Origin: Eriocheir sinensis
Lineage: Eukaryota > Arthropoda > Malacostraca > Decapoda > Varunidae
Length of the DNA: 64,000 nt
Direction of reading: 5' to 3'
Assembly (NCBI RefSeq): GCF_024679095.1
Contig: NC_066515.1
Location: forward strand, 25,641,887 to 25,705,886
Shown: piece by piece, positions 41,397-52,900 of the stretch
Layout of the letters: each line of letters opens with the position of its first letter
How positions within the stretch are numbered: the first letter of the stretch is position 1
Program-made: the position numbers and the translations under genes
Notes under the pieces: model-generated
The model's input: the letters and a program-made list of their open reading frames with translations, nothing else
The model's database searches: none
Told to the model about the DNA's origin: nothing

Positions 41397-42493
41397 TTAA
41401 GTAAACAAACTGAAGGGGAAGAAGGAAGAAGAAGAGGAGGAGGAGGAGGAGGAAGGAAGAGGAGGCCGCCGTGGCACAAAGGGTCTCAAAACATTCCCAG
41501 GTCTCGTTGGGTAAGGTCTCCGAAGTAGTGGTCTGTTTCCCGCCACTTTTCCGGCGTTCCGAAGGGCAGCGACACCTGGCGGAGGCCTTTGGAAAGAAGA
41601 ACTGCTTAGTGGGTAGCTGTCTTGGGAGGGTCGAGCAGAAGGGCGTGAGGTTGGCCTGCTTTGAAACTTCTGAACGCGTCTTTTGGGAGTCTTTGAGGCT
41701 GTCTTTGGTCTGTGGCTTGTCCCTGAGGTCTTTTTGGATGGTTTTCTCACCCTCTTGGTCTGTGGGGTGCCTCGAGTGTGGTCTATTCTCCTGCTCGCGT
41801 TGGAGGTTTTGTAGGAAGTGTAACTCGATTCCTCTTCTTCTTCGGCTTCCTCCTTCTCTTTGCTATCACCGTTTAAGTTATCGTCATCCCCAGTCATCCC
41901 TTTTTCTTCCATTTCCTCGTCTCCGGGGATGTTGTAGAATGTGTAGCTGGAAACGCCCTCCTCGCTACCCATGTCGTCCATTTCCCCGTCATCCATTTCC
42001 CCGTCATTCATTTCCCCTTCATCCATTTCCCCGTCATCCATTTCCATTTCATCCTCATCCTCATCGTTATATCTATCATCCTCCTCGTCATCCTCATCTT
42101 CCGGGTCCTTCTGGCGGAAAACTGCAAAGCTCTCGTGTTCTCGCTCTTTCTCCTCCTCCTCCTCCTCCTCTCCGACTTTATAATAGTTATCCTCCTCGTC
42201 ATCTTCCTCCTTCTCTTCTTTATCGTCATCGCCATGTGGGTCATCTTCCTCCTCTTTCTCCTTTTCTTCCTCGTCGTCGTCTCCATTCGGGTCATCTTCC
42301 TCCTCTTCCTCCTCGTCGTCATCTCCATACGGGTCATCCTCCTCCTCTTCCTCATCCTCATCCTCCTCCTTCTCTTCATCCTCCACGTCATGGTTATCAT
42401 CATTCTCGGCGTCTGGGTCGAAGCCTGGCGGGGCGAGAATGATCCCAAATTTCTCGTATAGGCCGAAGGGTAGAGGAAGGCCATAACTACGCC
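41397..42493 (-). CDS. Acidic-protein gene, last coding exon
   Basis: The acceptor on the minus strand is TTTCTTCCAACAG|GG. 364 codons follow and end TAA. The acidic low-complexity region is at about 42,420-41,860 and the basic Pro/Ser/Arg tail at 41,800-41,430. The same frame runs open 82 nt upstream of the acceptor with a Leu/Phe-rich stretch, which I interpret as intron. Confidence 0.68.
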
Positions 42494-44448
42494 CTGTTGG
42501 AAGAAATAAAAATAATAATAAGGAAATAAAGACGAGAAAGAAATCTATCATGTGTACAGATGACTCATATAGCATTCCAAACTCGTGAGGAGCGACAACA
42601 CGAAGAAATAAAGAAAAAATACCCCCATTTATATAATAGTAGCGAGTAGCCTATTATATCCTATCTTGATTCCTCTCTCAGTAGCCTACTCTCATTTACA
42701 TTATCTATAGTATTCCAAAACGTCATATTTTTCCCATTATTTCTACCACTAGTATTCCCAAACGTCATATTTTTCCCATTATTTCTACCACTAGTATTCC
42801 CAAACGTCATATTTTTCCCATTATTTCTACCAACCGTCATCTTTTTGCCCATTATTTCTACCAACCGTCATATTTTTCCCATTATTCCTACCACTAGTAT
42901 TCCCAAACGTCATCTTTTTCCCATTATTTCTACCAACCGTCATCTTTTTTTCCATTATTTCTACCAACCGTTATCTTTTTCCCATTATTTCTACCAACCG
43001 TCATCTTTTTCCCATTATTTCTACCACTAGTATTCCCAAACGTCATCTTTTTCCCATTATTTCTACCAAACGTCATCTTTTTCCCATTATTTCTACCAAC
43101 CGTCATCTTTTTCCCATTATTTCTACCAACCGTCATCTTTTTTCCCATTATTTCTACCAACCGTCATCTTTTTCCCATTATTTCTACCAACCGTCATCTT
43201 TTTCCCATTATTTCTACCAACCGTCATCTTTATTTCCCATTGTTTCTACCAAACGTCATCTTTTTTCCCATTATTTCTACCAACCGTCATCTTTTTCCCA
43301 TTATTTCTACCAACCGTCATCTTTTTCCCATTATTTCTACCAACCGTCATCTTTTTCCCATTATTTCTACCAACCGTCATCTTTTTTCCCATTATTTCTA
43401 CCAACCGTCATCTTTTTCCCATTATTTCTACCAACCGTCATCTTTTTCCCATTATTTCTACCAACCGTCATCTTTTTTCCCATTATTTCTACCAACCGTC
43501 ATCTTTTTCCCATTATTTCTACCAACCGTCATCTTTTTCCCATTATTTCTACCAACCGTCATCTTTTTCCCATTATTTCTACCAACCGTCATCTTTTTCC
43601 CATTATTTCTACCAACCGTCATCTTTTTCCCATTATTTCTACCAACCGTCATCTTTTTCCCATTATTTCTACCGCTATAGTATTCCCAAACGTCATCCTT
43701 TTCCCATTATTTCTACCACTAGTATTCCCAAGTGTCATCCTCCTCCCATTATTTCTACCGCTATAGTATTCCCAAACGTCATCTTTTTCACATTATTTCT
43801 ACCGTCATACTCACACATGGTCGACAGGATGCCTAACCCAATCAACCAGTTAAGGGCGAACTTCCATATATCATCCTTGTCGAGATACAGCGGCTCATAC
43901 GGATCCGGATAAGGCTTGAATCCCCAAGGCCTCAGGTACTCCACAATCTCATACGCAAATGGGGAGAACTTAAAGTCATGCAGCCTGGATTCCGCTAACG
44001 CCGTGGTGGATATTGCGTCTCCTTCTCCTCCTCCGAGTCCAGTTATCCAAGACCACAAGGAGTCCGACTTCGAGTAGGATTCAAAAGCGTACATGATCCT
44101 CCCGTAGAGCCAGCTGAATATAGTGGGTTCAGTTGCCTGGTTTTGGTGGGTCGTAAGGGCGGTTGTGACTGAATCCTCTTCGACTTGAACATGCTCGCCT
44201 ACTTCGCTTGGGTCTCCTGGTATCGAAGTCGAGTCACTGTGGTTCTTCGTGGGTTCTGTAACATCGAAGTCGCTTGTGGTTTCGTTCTTCGTGACCTCGG
44301 TGGTGACCTCAACTATCTGGGTCACGGTTGGCTTGTTCTTCCTTGTGTTGCGCCCCGGTGACCCGAGCTCCTTCCGAGAGTGACCTAGGCTTGGAAAGGT
44401 CACCAGTATCACCGCCACCAACACCGTCCACTTGTAGTACATCGCCAT
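41397..44448 (-). CDS. Two-exon gene for a secreted or membrane-anchored, highly acidic protein (about 576 aa), family unknown
   Basis: Exon 1 (44448-43815) and exon 2 (42493-41397) join in frame (phase 1; the split codon gives Trp). The protein starts MAMYYKWTVLVAVILVTFPS, a classic signal peptide. It continues with a Thr/Glu-rich ectodomain with N-glycosylation sequons (NET, NHS), then a compact segment FSPFAYEIVEYLRPWGFKPY and DPYEPLYLDKDDIWKFALNW ending in a short hydrophobic stretch (LIGLGILSTMW). Next is GLPLPFGLYEKFGIILAPPG. The second half is dominated by Asp/Glu tracts with DDPYGDDD/DDPNGDDD units and EMDDGEMDEGEMN repeats, then a basic Lys/Arg/Thr/Pro/Ser part. Upstream of the ATG is an acceptor (TTCTTTCCAG|CATGGCG), implying a non-coding first exon. 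Asp-rich secreted proteins of arthropods often bind calcium (inference). I do not recognise a family. Confidence 0.65.
42700..43805. repeat. 30-bp minisatellite filling the intron of the acidic-protein gene, about 35 units
   Basis: The main unit is TTTTTCCCATTATTTCTACC plus AACCGTCATC. A longer variant with ACTAGTATTCCCAAACGTCA is interspersed, mainly at both ends. The block 43,260-43,670 is almost perfectly regular. Frames open across it on both strands are repeat effects. Confidence 0.93.
43815..44448 (-). CDS. Acidic-protein gene, first coding exon
   Basis: 211 codons plus one base; the donor on the minus strand is ATGT|GTGAGT. It contains the signal peptide, the Thr-rich region (TQIVEVTTEVTKNETTSDFD) and the conserved-looking Trp/Tyr/Pro segment. 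Confidence 0.68.
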
Positions 44449-44574
44449 GCTGGAAAGAAAATAACTAGCATTGGTAACGATGATTTTAAGAACAAGAACA
44501 AAAACAAGATGGTGAATAAAGAGAGAAATGAAGAGGAAGAACAAGAGGAAGAGGAAGATGAAAGAGGTAAATAA

Positions 44575-44580
44575 ATGAAT

Positions 44581-44615
<35 letters not shown>

Positions 44616-44783
44616 AGAGAGAGAGAGAGTAGTTAGAGGTGCGAATGGAAGAGTGAGAGCGAAGGAGGGGTAGGAAGGGGTTAAGTGGGTCACAGGAGGA
44701 TCTACCACCGCATGTAATGGCATTCAATCCTACTCCTTTACATGTCTATAGAATCAGTGATGAGAGGCAGAGGGATATCTCGC

Positions 44784-44837
<54 letters not shown>

Positions 44838-44887
44838 ACCTATATAACTATTTATCTATCTTAATTATGCATATCCCTTACTTTTGA

Positions 44888-44969
<82 letters not shown>

Positions 44970-45143
44970 TTTACTATTATAGTGGAGTCTCCTATCACTA
45001 TGTACCACCTGACCTTCAAAGCGAGGAAGATCCAGCTTTTTTTCCTTCTTTTTTTTATGCCCCGAAAATCTAGGTCGGAAAGAAAGCTCTGGCCCCAACC
45101 CGCCCCGCCCCGCCCCTTCGCCCCGCCTCGTCCAGTTTCTCTA

Positions 45144-45213
<70 letters not shown>

Positions 45214-46020
45214 CATTTTCTCCATCTCTATCTCATTTTCTCTATCTCATTTTCTTTTCTTTATCTCATTTTCTCTATCTCATTTTCTCCATCTCATTTT
45301 CTCTATCTCATTTCCTTTGTCATTTTCTCCATCTCATTTTCTCTATCTCATTTTCTGTCATTTTCTCTCATTTTCTCTATCTCATTTTCTCTCATTTTCT
45401 CTCATTTTATTTTCTTTATCTCATTTTCTCCATCTCTATCTCATTTTCCCCATCTGATTTCATTTTCTCTATCTCATTTTCTTTTATTTTCCACCACAAT
45501 TTACGTAACTTCACTCTTACATATGGTTACGTACTATTTCCATCTCAATTCATCCTTTTTTTATTGCAATACAAATATTTTTTTCTCTTTTCTTTTTATT
45601 TCCCATCACGTTCCACATAACTTCTCCTTTTTTCTCCACTTCTTTCTTTTTTCCTTCATTTCTTTTAGCTCTTTTTATATTCTAGATTTTATGGTTCCAT
45701 TGTTTTCCTACTCTTTTTTTCACCTCAAAGTCCATATATCTATCTAACTTTTTCTTTTATATCCTTTTTTTTCCTCTTTGTCGCTCTTTTTGTTGCATTT
45801 TCAGGCTAAATTTGATAGTTCCTTCTTTTTTATCTTTTCTCACTTTCCGTACGATATAATAAGGTTCATTGATGGGTCTATATAATGATTTTATTTTCAT
45901 TATTATCAATTATTATTATTTCCTTATTGTTATCTCTCACTAAACACAATAATATCACAAGCGAACACTTTTACTTCATTTCCTTTATCATTTTCCGGTT
46001 ATAAAAGGCTATGGACATGC

Positions 46021-46102
<82 letters not shown>

Positions 46103-46436
46103 AGGACACTTATACTTACTTTCAAACGTCGAAAAGATCTTTAGCACAAATCATCCCCTTCAGGAACTCCCTTCTTCGCCTTCTTCAGGTATAGCGAGTG
46201 AGCGAGTGAGTAACTGTTCTCTTCTGCAGGCCAAGAGTGTCTCCTGCTCCTCCTCCTCTTCCTCCTCTTCTCACACTACTCGTTGAAATCTCTTCCTCCT
46301 CTAACTTTCCCCTGCCCACTGCCCAGCTCTTTCTCGCTCTCTCCTCCTCCTCCTCCTCCTCCTCCTCCTCCTCTTCTTCTGTTTCGTTTGCTTCCGTATT
46401 TCCTTCTCACTCTCTACTTTCGCCCCTTCTCCTCTT

Positions 46437-46483
<47 letters not shown>

Positions 46484-46625
46484 ATTATTTTTTTCTTTAT
46501 TTATCTTTCTCTCCTCCTCCTCTTCCTCCTCCTTTTCCTTTCCTGTCGCCCCCTCCTCCTCCTCCTCCTCCTCCTCCTCCTTCTCGTGGTCTATATATCT
46601 TATTGACCTACTGTTGTGTCTAAGC

Positions 46626-46685
<60 letters not shown>

Positions 46686-46700
46686 GTTTCCTGCTATAGA
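44575..46700. repeat. Microsatellite cluster (AGT, CT, ATT, ACT/AAT, CTC, GA)
   Basis: (AGT)n about 44,585-44,614; (CT)n about 44,790-44,834; (ATT)n about 44,889-44,969; (CT)n about 45,151-45,208 followed to 45,480 by an imperfect TCTCATTTTCTC repeat; (ACT)n then (AAT)n about 46,019-46,100; (TCC)n about 46,340-46,375; (CT)n about 46,440-46,480; (CCT)n about 46,549-46,580; (GA)n about 46,634-46,683. No gene recognised between them. Confidence 0.85.
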
Positions 46701-47029
46701 CTATTACTGCTATTTTTTTGTTATTTCTACTTTAACCTACTTCACAAAACACATAATAATATCACATACGAACACTGTAATTCTGGATACCTATTATAAA
46801 TTTAATGCTACGGTAAGCTACATTTGAATATAAACATTGTAATATATTTAAAACGAAGGAATCACTCACACATCTTTTATAGCTATGGAAAAATGAGATA
46901 TGTGGGTCCAATAAGTAGCTAGTCTGTACATAAACTTTGACCATTTTTAACTTATTATTTAGTTTCGAGAAGCATTAAGATTGAGTAGTACGTCGGTGAA
47001 CGTTTCCTGTAATCTATATATAACCGCCA

Positions 47030-48590
47030 CGGACGCAAGATTTGATAAGGGTTTCCCTGTGTTCTATATGTGTATTTGATAAGGCTTTCGTAGGAGTTGT
47101 GGGCATTTCCAGGGGTTGTTTTATGATCCTGGCCGTCTACTGTACCGTGAACCTAAAAACATATATTTGACAAGGCATTCGTAGGAGTTGTGGGCATTTC
47201 CAGGGGTATTTTTATGATCGGCTTTCTTCTGTACCGTGAACCTAAAAACATATTTGACAAGACTTTCGTAGGAGTTGTGGGCATTTCCAGGGGTAGTTTT
47301 ATGATCCTGGCTTTCTTCTGTACCGTGAACCTAAAAACATATATTTGACAAGCCTTTCGTAGGAGTTGTGGGCATTTCCAGGGCTAGTTGCCTTCTTCTG
47401 TACCGTGAACTTAAAACATATATTTGACAAGGGTTTCGTAGGAGTTGTGGGCATTTCCAGGGCTAGTTTTATGACCCTGGGGATAGTTTGAGCCTTCTTC
47501 TGTACCGTGAACCTAAAACATATATTTGACAAGGCTTTCGTAGATTGAGCCTTCTTCTGTACCGTGAACCTAAAAACATATATTTGACAAGACTTTCGTA
47601 GGAGTTGTGGGCATTTCCAGGGGTAGTTTTATGATCCTGGCTTTCTTCTGTACCGTGAACCTAAAAACATATATTTGACAAGGCTTTCGTAGGTGTTGTG
47701 GGCATTTCCAGGGGTAGTTTTATTATCCTGCTTTCTTCTGTACCGTGAACCTAAAAACGTATATTTGACAAGACTTTCGTAGGAGTTGTGGGCATTTCCA
47801 GGGCTAGTTTTATGACCCTGGGGATAGTTTGAGCCTTCTTCTGTACCGTGAACCTAAAAACATATATTTGACAAGGCTTTCGTAGGAGTTGTGGGCATTT
47901 CCAGGGGTAGTTTTATGACCCTGGGGATAGTTTGAGCCTTCTTCTGTACCGTGAACCTAAAAACATATATTTGACAAGGCTTTCGTATGAGTTGTGGGCA
48001 TTTCCAGGGGTAGTTGTATGACCCTGGGGATAGTTTGAACCTTCTTCTGTACCGTGAACCTAAAACCATATATTTGACAAGGCTTGCGTAGGAGTTGTGG
48101 GCATTTCCAGGGGTAGTTTTATGACCCTAGGGATAGTTTGAGCCTTCTTCTGTACCGTGAACCTAAAACATATATTTGACAAGGCTTTCGTAGGAGTTGT
48201 GGGCATTTCCAGGGGTAGTTTTATGACCCTGGGGATAGTTTGAGCCTTCTTCTGTACCGTGAACCTAAAAACATATATTTGACAAGTCTTTTGTAGGAGT
48301 TGTGGGCATTTCCAGGGGTAGTTTTATGACCCTGGGGATAGTTTGAGCCTTCTTCTGTACCGTGAACCTAAAACCATATATTTGACAAGGCTTTCGTAGG
48401 AGTTGTGGGCTTTTCCAGGGCTAGTTTTATGACGCTGGGGATAGTTTGAGCATTCTTCTGTACCGTGAACCTAAAAACATATATTTGACAAGGCTTTCAT
48501 AAGGGTTGTGGGCTTTTCCAGGGTTAGTTTTATGACCCTGGCGTTACTTTAAGCCTTTTTCTGTACCGTGAACCTAAAAAGAGGCTCATG
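47030..48590. repeat. Tandem array of an 85-105-bp unit, about 15 copies
   Basis: Core blocks in every unit are ATATATTTGACAAGGCTTTC, GTAGGAGTTGTGGGCATTTC, 'agttttatgaccctgg' and TTCTGTACCGTGAACCTAAA. Early units lack the 'ggatagtttgagcc' insertion and are about 85-90 bp; later ones are about 103 bp. Open minus-strand frames are composition effects. 46,701-47,029 and 48,591-48,730 hold no gene. Confidence 0.93.
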
Positions 48591-48734
48591 AGAACTCTAT
48601 TAATTTATTTTCTGGCGTTTGGAAATAGAAACTGATAACACTGTCTTACATAACCTTCACTCAACCCTTGCACGTTGCTAATAATGCTATGTCAGATCAA
48701 AAGTAACTCGTGGTAGCCATTATAAAATGACATA

Positions 48735-48775
48735 TACCTGCAACAATAAACTATCAATCAATCAATCAATCATTA
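48735..48775 (+). repeat. Retroposon-like 3' end with (CAAT)n tail, second copy
   Basis: ACCTGCAACAATAAACTATC is followed by four to five CAAT units, matching the end at 16,940-16,993. The ~150 bp before it lacks obvious similarity to the first locus, so only the 3' end is clearly shared. 48,776-49,190 holds no supported gene. Confidence 0.45.
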
Positions 48776-49199
48776 TAGTAAATATTCAGCGAAAGGTGAT
48801 ATATGAAGGTGAGGGTCCCTTTTATATGGACAATCTCTTACTAATACATTCATTAATTTCAACTATTAGGAGGATGATTTATAAGCTTTGGCGTGCATTG
48901 AGGGTTAGAATATATTTTTACCCTATAATTTCACGTCTTAGTTGTGTTTTTAAGATTTTGTTCATAAGCGTTGGTCTGCGGGGCGAGGCAAGGCCGCAAA
49001 ATAGCTCGCAGAAAGAGATCAAACTTTATTATTTTTTCCTATATTTCACTCACTGCTATCGTTTACTTACAATATTTCGGCTCCAATACACGGCACAAAC
49101 ATCACAGCAACTATTTTAACCCAAAGAAGGCTTTATCACAAACGAACATGGCAGATTTTAGAAAGGATTGATGGAGGGTGGAATGGAAAACTCACCCAA

Positions 49200-49628
49200 C
49201 CCCTAATTAAATCTCTATCCCTAGGCCTGACTGTTACTCCTATCACTCCATTCCAGGTAAATTAATAGGTCTTCCTGCTGTGTATTCCCTTGCTAAATAT
49301 GATGGCAGCAGAAAATGGCAGATGCTGGGAGGGGAGATAAGAGGAGGGATAGGGACGGGGGAGATTCACGTCCCTATCCTAAAATCACCATTCCTAGGCC
49401 TAACTATTACTCCTATCACTCCATTGAAGGTAAATTAATAGGTTTTCCTGCCGTGTATTCCCTTGCAAAATATAATGGGAGCAGAAAATATGGCTGGGAG
49501 GGGAGATAAGAGGGGGAGGGAAGGGGGAGATTCACGTCCCTATCCTAAAATCACCATTCCTAGGCCTAACTATTACTCCTATCACTCCATTGAAGGTAAA
49601 TTAATAGGTTTTCCTGCCGTGTAAGCCC
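49200..49628. repeat. Repeat of about 170 bp, three copies, abutting the CPSF6 promoter
   Basis: Units share TCCCTAGGCCT, 'actcctatcactccatt', GGTAAATTAATAGG and 'gtattcccttgc'. TATCACT is at 49,241, 49,414 and 49,580 (spacing 173 and 166). The third copy is cut off at about 49,622, exactly where the GC-rich CPSF6 promoter begins. Confidence 0.85.
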
Positions 49629-49903
49629 CAGTGCGCATGCGTGGTGGCCAGCAGCGCGACTTATTTCCCGCGGGGAGGAATTTCTCGCATAGCAGCGGCG
49701 GGGTGATGACGCCATAGCGGGGAGCATCGGCGGCCGACATTTTAGCTTACAGGTGAGCACAGACGCCATGATACCCTGCCCCGCGCCGCATGGAGGAGCT
49801 GTGGGGCCTGTTGAATAATCCTTGGGTGGTGGCTACTTCATTGTGTCTGTTGCAGGCGGAAGCGAGGCGTTTAGCGGCGGTCAGCGGACGGTCGGGCGGC
49901 ATC
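49629..49903 (+). promoter_or_regulatory. CPSF6: CPSF6 promoter and 5'UTR with a 103-nt 5'UTR intron
   Basis: A GC-rich patch follows the repeats. TGCGCATGCG at 49,632-49,641 is a strong NRF1-type site, usual in TATA-less housekeeping promoters. CTTACAG|GTGAGC at 49,752 and GTCTGTTGCAG|GCGG at 49,855 define a likely 5'UTR intron (49,753-49,855). The second 5'UTR exon then leads straight into the ATG at 49,904 (ATCATGG). Confidence 0.6.
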
Positions 49904-49957
49904 ATGGCGGACGTGGATATTGATTTGTACGGCGACGTGGAGCAAGACTTCACACAG
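49904..49957 (+). CDS. CPSF6: CPSF6 exon with start codon
   Basis: 18 codons, MADVDIDLYGDVEQDFTQ, donor CAG|GTCAGG, phase 0. The ATG sits in a good context (ATCATGGCG), and the D-x-Y-x-D-V-x-x-x-F pattern matches the human start. Confidence 0.88.
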
Positions 49958-52900
49958 GTCAGGCGCGCCCTCCTGCTGCCTCCCTTTACTGCCCTGCCTG
50001 TCCCTGTACATAACGGCTGTCTCATGCGGCGCCCCCCCACACTAAACACTCATCCACCATGTTAGCGTTCTCTCGTTTCTGGTATTTCTCCTTAATTTTC
50101 TCTCTCTCTCTCTCTCTCTCATTGTCTTTATCAGTTATTTTCCTTCTTTTTTCTCTCTTTCTTGCTTTCCTTTATTTGTGGCGAGGTGATGGTGTAGGTT
50201 TGCTCTGCCTTGTACAGATTCATTACTATTCTAGACACACTTAATTACTTACAATACTTATACCTACTTTTGTGATCCTGTGTACATTACAAACTTAACC
50301 GCCTGGCATTACACCATCAACAAAACGTTACAATATCTAGCGGCCATAGGCTTACAGTATTTTCTCCAGAATTACACCCGTCGCAATGCAGAGGATATGT
50401 TTTTTGCACTTACAACTCGCTGCCATAGTGTTTTGCAGTCATGTATTATTCTCAAGATTTGAACGACTTTATAAGCAGGGATATGGTGTTTTATGGCATA
50501 TAGGTTACTATCAGTCAGGTGTTACTTGGGTTCTGTTAGTGTGGAATAAACATGGCGTTGCAGTGCTCAGGTCCAATAGTGGCTGTGTTGGCCATCCTGA
50601 AGGGGGTGTACTATTAAAGTTTAACTTTTTGTTAGTTTATAAATAGTATTGACATATCAAACATGGATAAGTTACTGAATATTTTACTGACCTGAGTGGT
50701 CTATTTCAGAGGCACTCAATTATTTTTTGGTTATGTTTATTACTTTTTCACATGGAGGTGGTGGTCATCCCCAGAAAGAAGAATGTGATAGAATGCTATG
50801 AGTTAATTTGGCTATAGCTTATTATTTTCGGAACATTAGTCTACTGTGATTAATATCCTTAGCAGCAACAGGTTACTATGGTTACTAACCTTAGCAGTGA
50901 CAGGTTATTATGGTCACCATATCTAGCAACAATAGGTTACTATGGTTACTTACCTTATCACTGATAGTTTGCTATCCATTTGGTTGCTTTGACTATTTGT
51001 TAGTTAAATAAAAATAACCATTTGTGCCTTCGTAGTCTAGTCAAGGGGCATGCATTTTTGTCCCTGTACTATAATATGAAGGCAGAAATGGTTAATTGAA
51101 GTGGCAGAGCAAAACTATACTATTACCTTTACTCTCTTGATCTTTAACTCTGTGTCTTAGATGTCAGCATTACAGACTTTGCAACCCATAGTACTTGTAC
51201 TCTTGCAGCACTGCCTAAGGCTCTGTGTTTGATAGTAATAGCTGGCGTAGAGATCCTAACCCTCTCCTTCGCCGTGCCTTCTTATCACTGTTATTTTCCC
51301 AGGACACTTCAGGACAGTAATAACACCACATTGACGTACCTTAACCAGGCTTTCACTGTTCATAATGTTTACATAAGTAACTCAGACCCACAGATACATT
51401 AAAGTTGTTTTCTGTTGGGAAATCTGCCGCCGTTAGTGTGAAGTCGGCCGGTGTTGTGTTTTTGCGGGTATGAATGAGAGGGTGCAGTCAAGCCTCAGCG
51501 CTGCCCACAGCCTGGGGCCGAGGGCAAAGGGGGGGCATGAGTATTGGATTCTTTTCTGCCAGTAAATTATTGGGCATTAGGTATAAACATAATAGGGTAG
51601 ATAATGAAAACTTTGGGATATAATGATACTATCCAACAGTTGTAGGAGGCATAACAATTAGTTTTGGTTAATACTACTGAGGATTAGGCTACTCCTATGG
51701 CTGTTTCCTCTGCCCCTGTGTGGCCAAACTAAGGTTAAATCACTAGCTCAGTGGGGCAAAGTTAGTCATTAGTTTAATAGCAATAAGTAAAGAATCTAAT
51801 GGTGATAGGCTACTGTACCTAAATTTAAGAAAGCAATATTGGTTGGCCTGAAAGTTAGTCCAGGTTATTGTTAGCCACTGTTTTACTAGCTTCTGAGGGG
51901 AAAAAAATCCTCTTCAAGGAAAATCAAGCATCAAATTTTGCTCAGAAGTAAAGTCATCCTAGAAAGCGCCCTACACAAGTTATCTTATCACTAGGCTCAA
52001 GGTTGAGGACAGACAAATTATCAGCTTGAGTATAGAGGAGAGCATAGATGTGAAGTTATGCATTACCATGATGAAAACAGTCCAACAGCTTACTGAAAAA
52101 TGAGGAGTGTTTGGATAATTGCTTTATGTGTGGACCAGACCTGGCACAAAAGTGTAGACATGAATAACACTTGTGAATTAAGTAATCTGGTGATTCTTAC
52201 TGAAGTTTAAAGTGAGCTCATCAAGTCCTGCAGCTTTGAAGTTCTTTTCAAATGGTTTTGATTTGCATGTTCACTTCAGCATGCACAAAATATCAAAGTA
52301 CAATATGCCAAATTTTACCTGTCTCCCACTTCAGGTCTGCCATTTCAGTAGACATAACTAATACTTTCCTTGGTCCACTTCATCTCTAAGTATGTCAGCC
52401 GAGATTAGGTTTGAAGGTGATACACAAGCCTTGACATCCTTTATTGGTTATCTGTTTAATAGTCACCGGGCTTCATGGCTTTGGGTGGTGCCAGGCAGGC
52501 TCATGACTGTGCCCTTGCATTCATAAATTAAGAGACAAATATTGAGTCAAACTTCCGATGCTCAAAACATGAAGTGACACAGCCAAGAAAAACACTCCAG
52601 GTTCAGATAATTATTTACTCATTATTTTACTACTTTCTCATGGACTTTCTCTTGAGGAAACAGATTAGTGCTATCTAAGTCTGATTCAGCTCAGCTAAAG
52701 TGACGGCTAGTTATCAAACACCTTCAGTTTTAGTTAGTTTTTATCAAGCACACCTGGTTAGCTTAGGACTTGCAGACTTTTCCCCCTATAAATATCTTCC
52801 CTCCTTTTTGATACTGGAGCAACTAATCAACCAGTGCTTTGCTCATAGAGTAACAAAGAGGCTGGCCACTGATAGCCAGCAGTCCTACATATTGATCATT

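Noticed and set aside
42700..43805. CRISPR-like array of 30-bp repeats
   Set aside because: There are no unique spacers: units follow each other directly and the genome is eukaryotic. It is a minisatellite in an intron.
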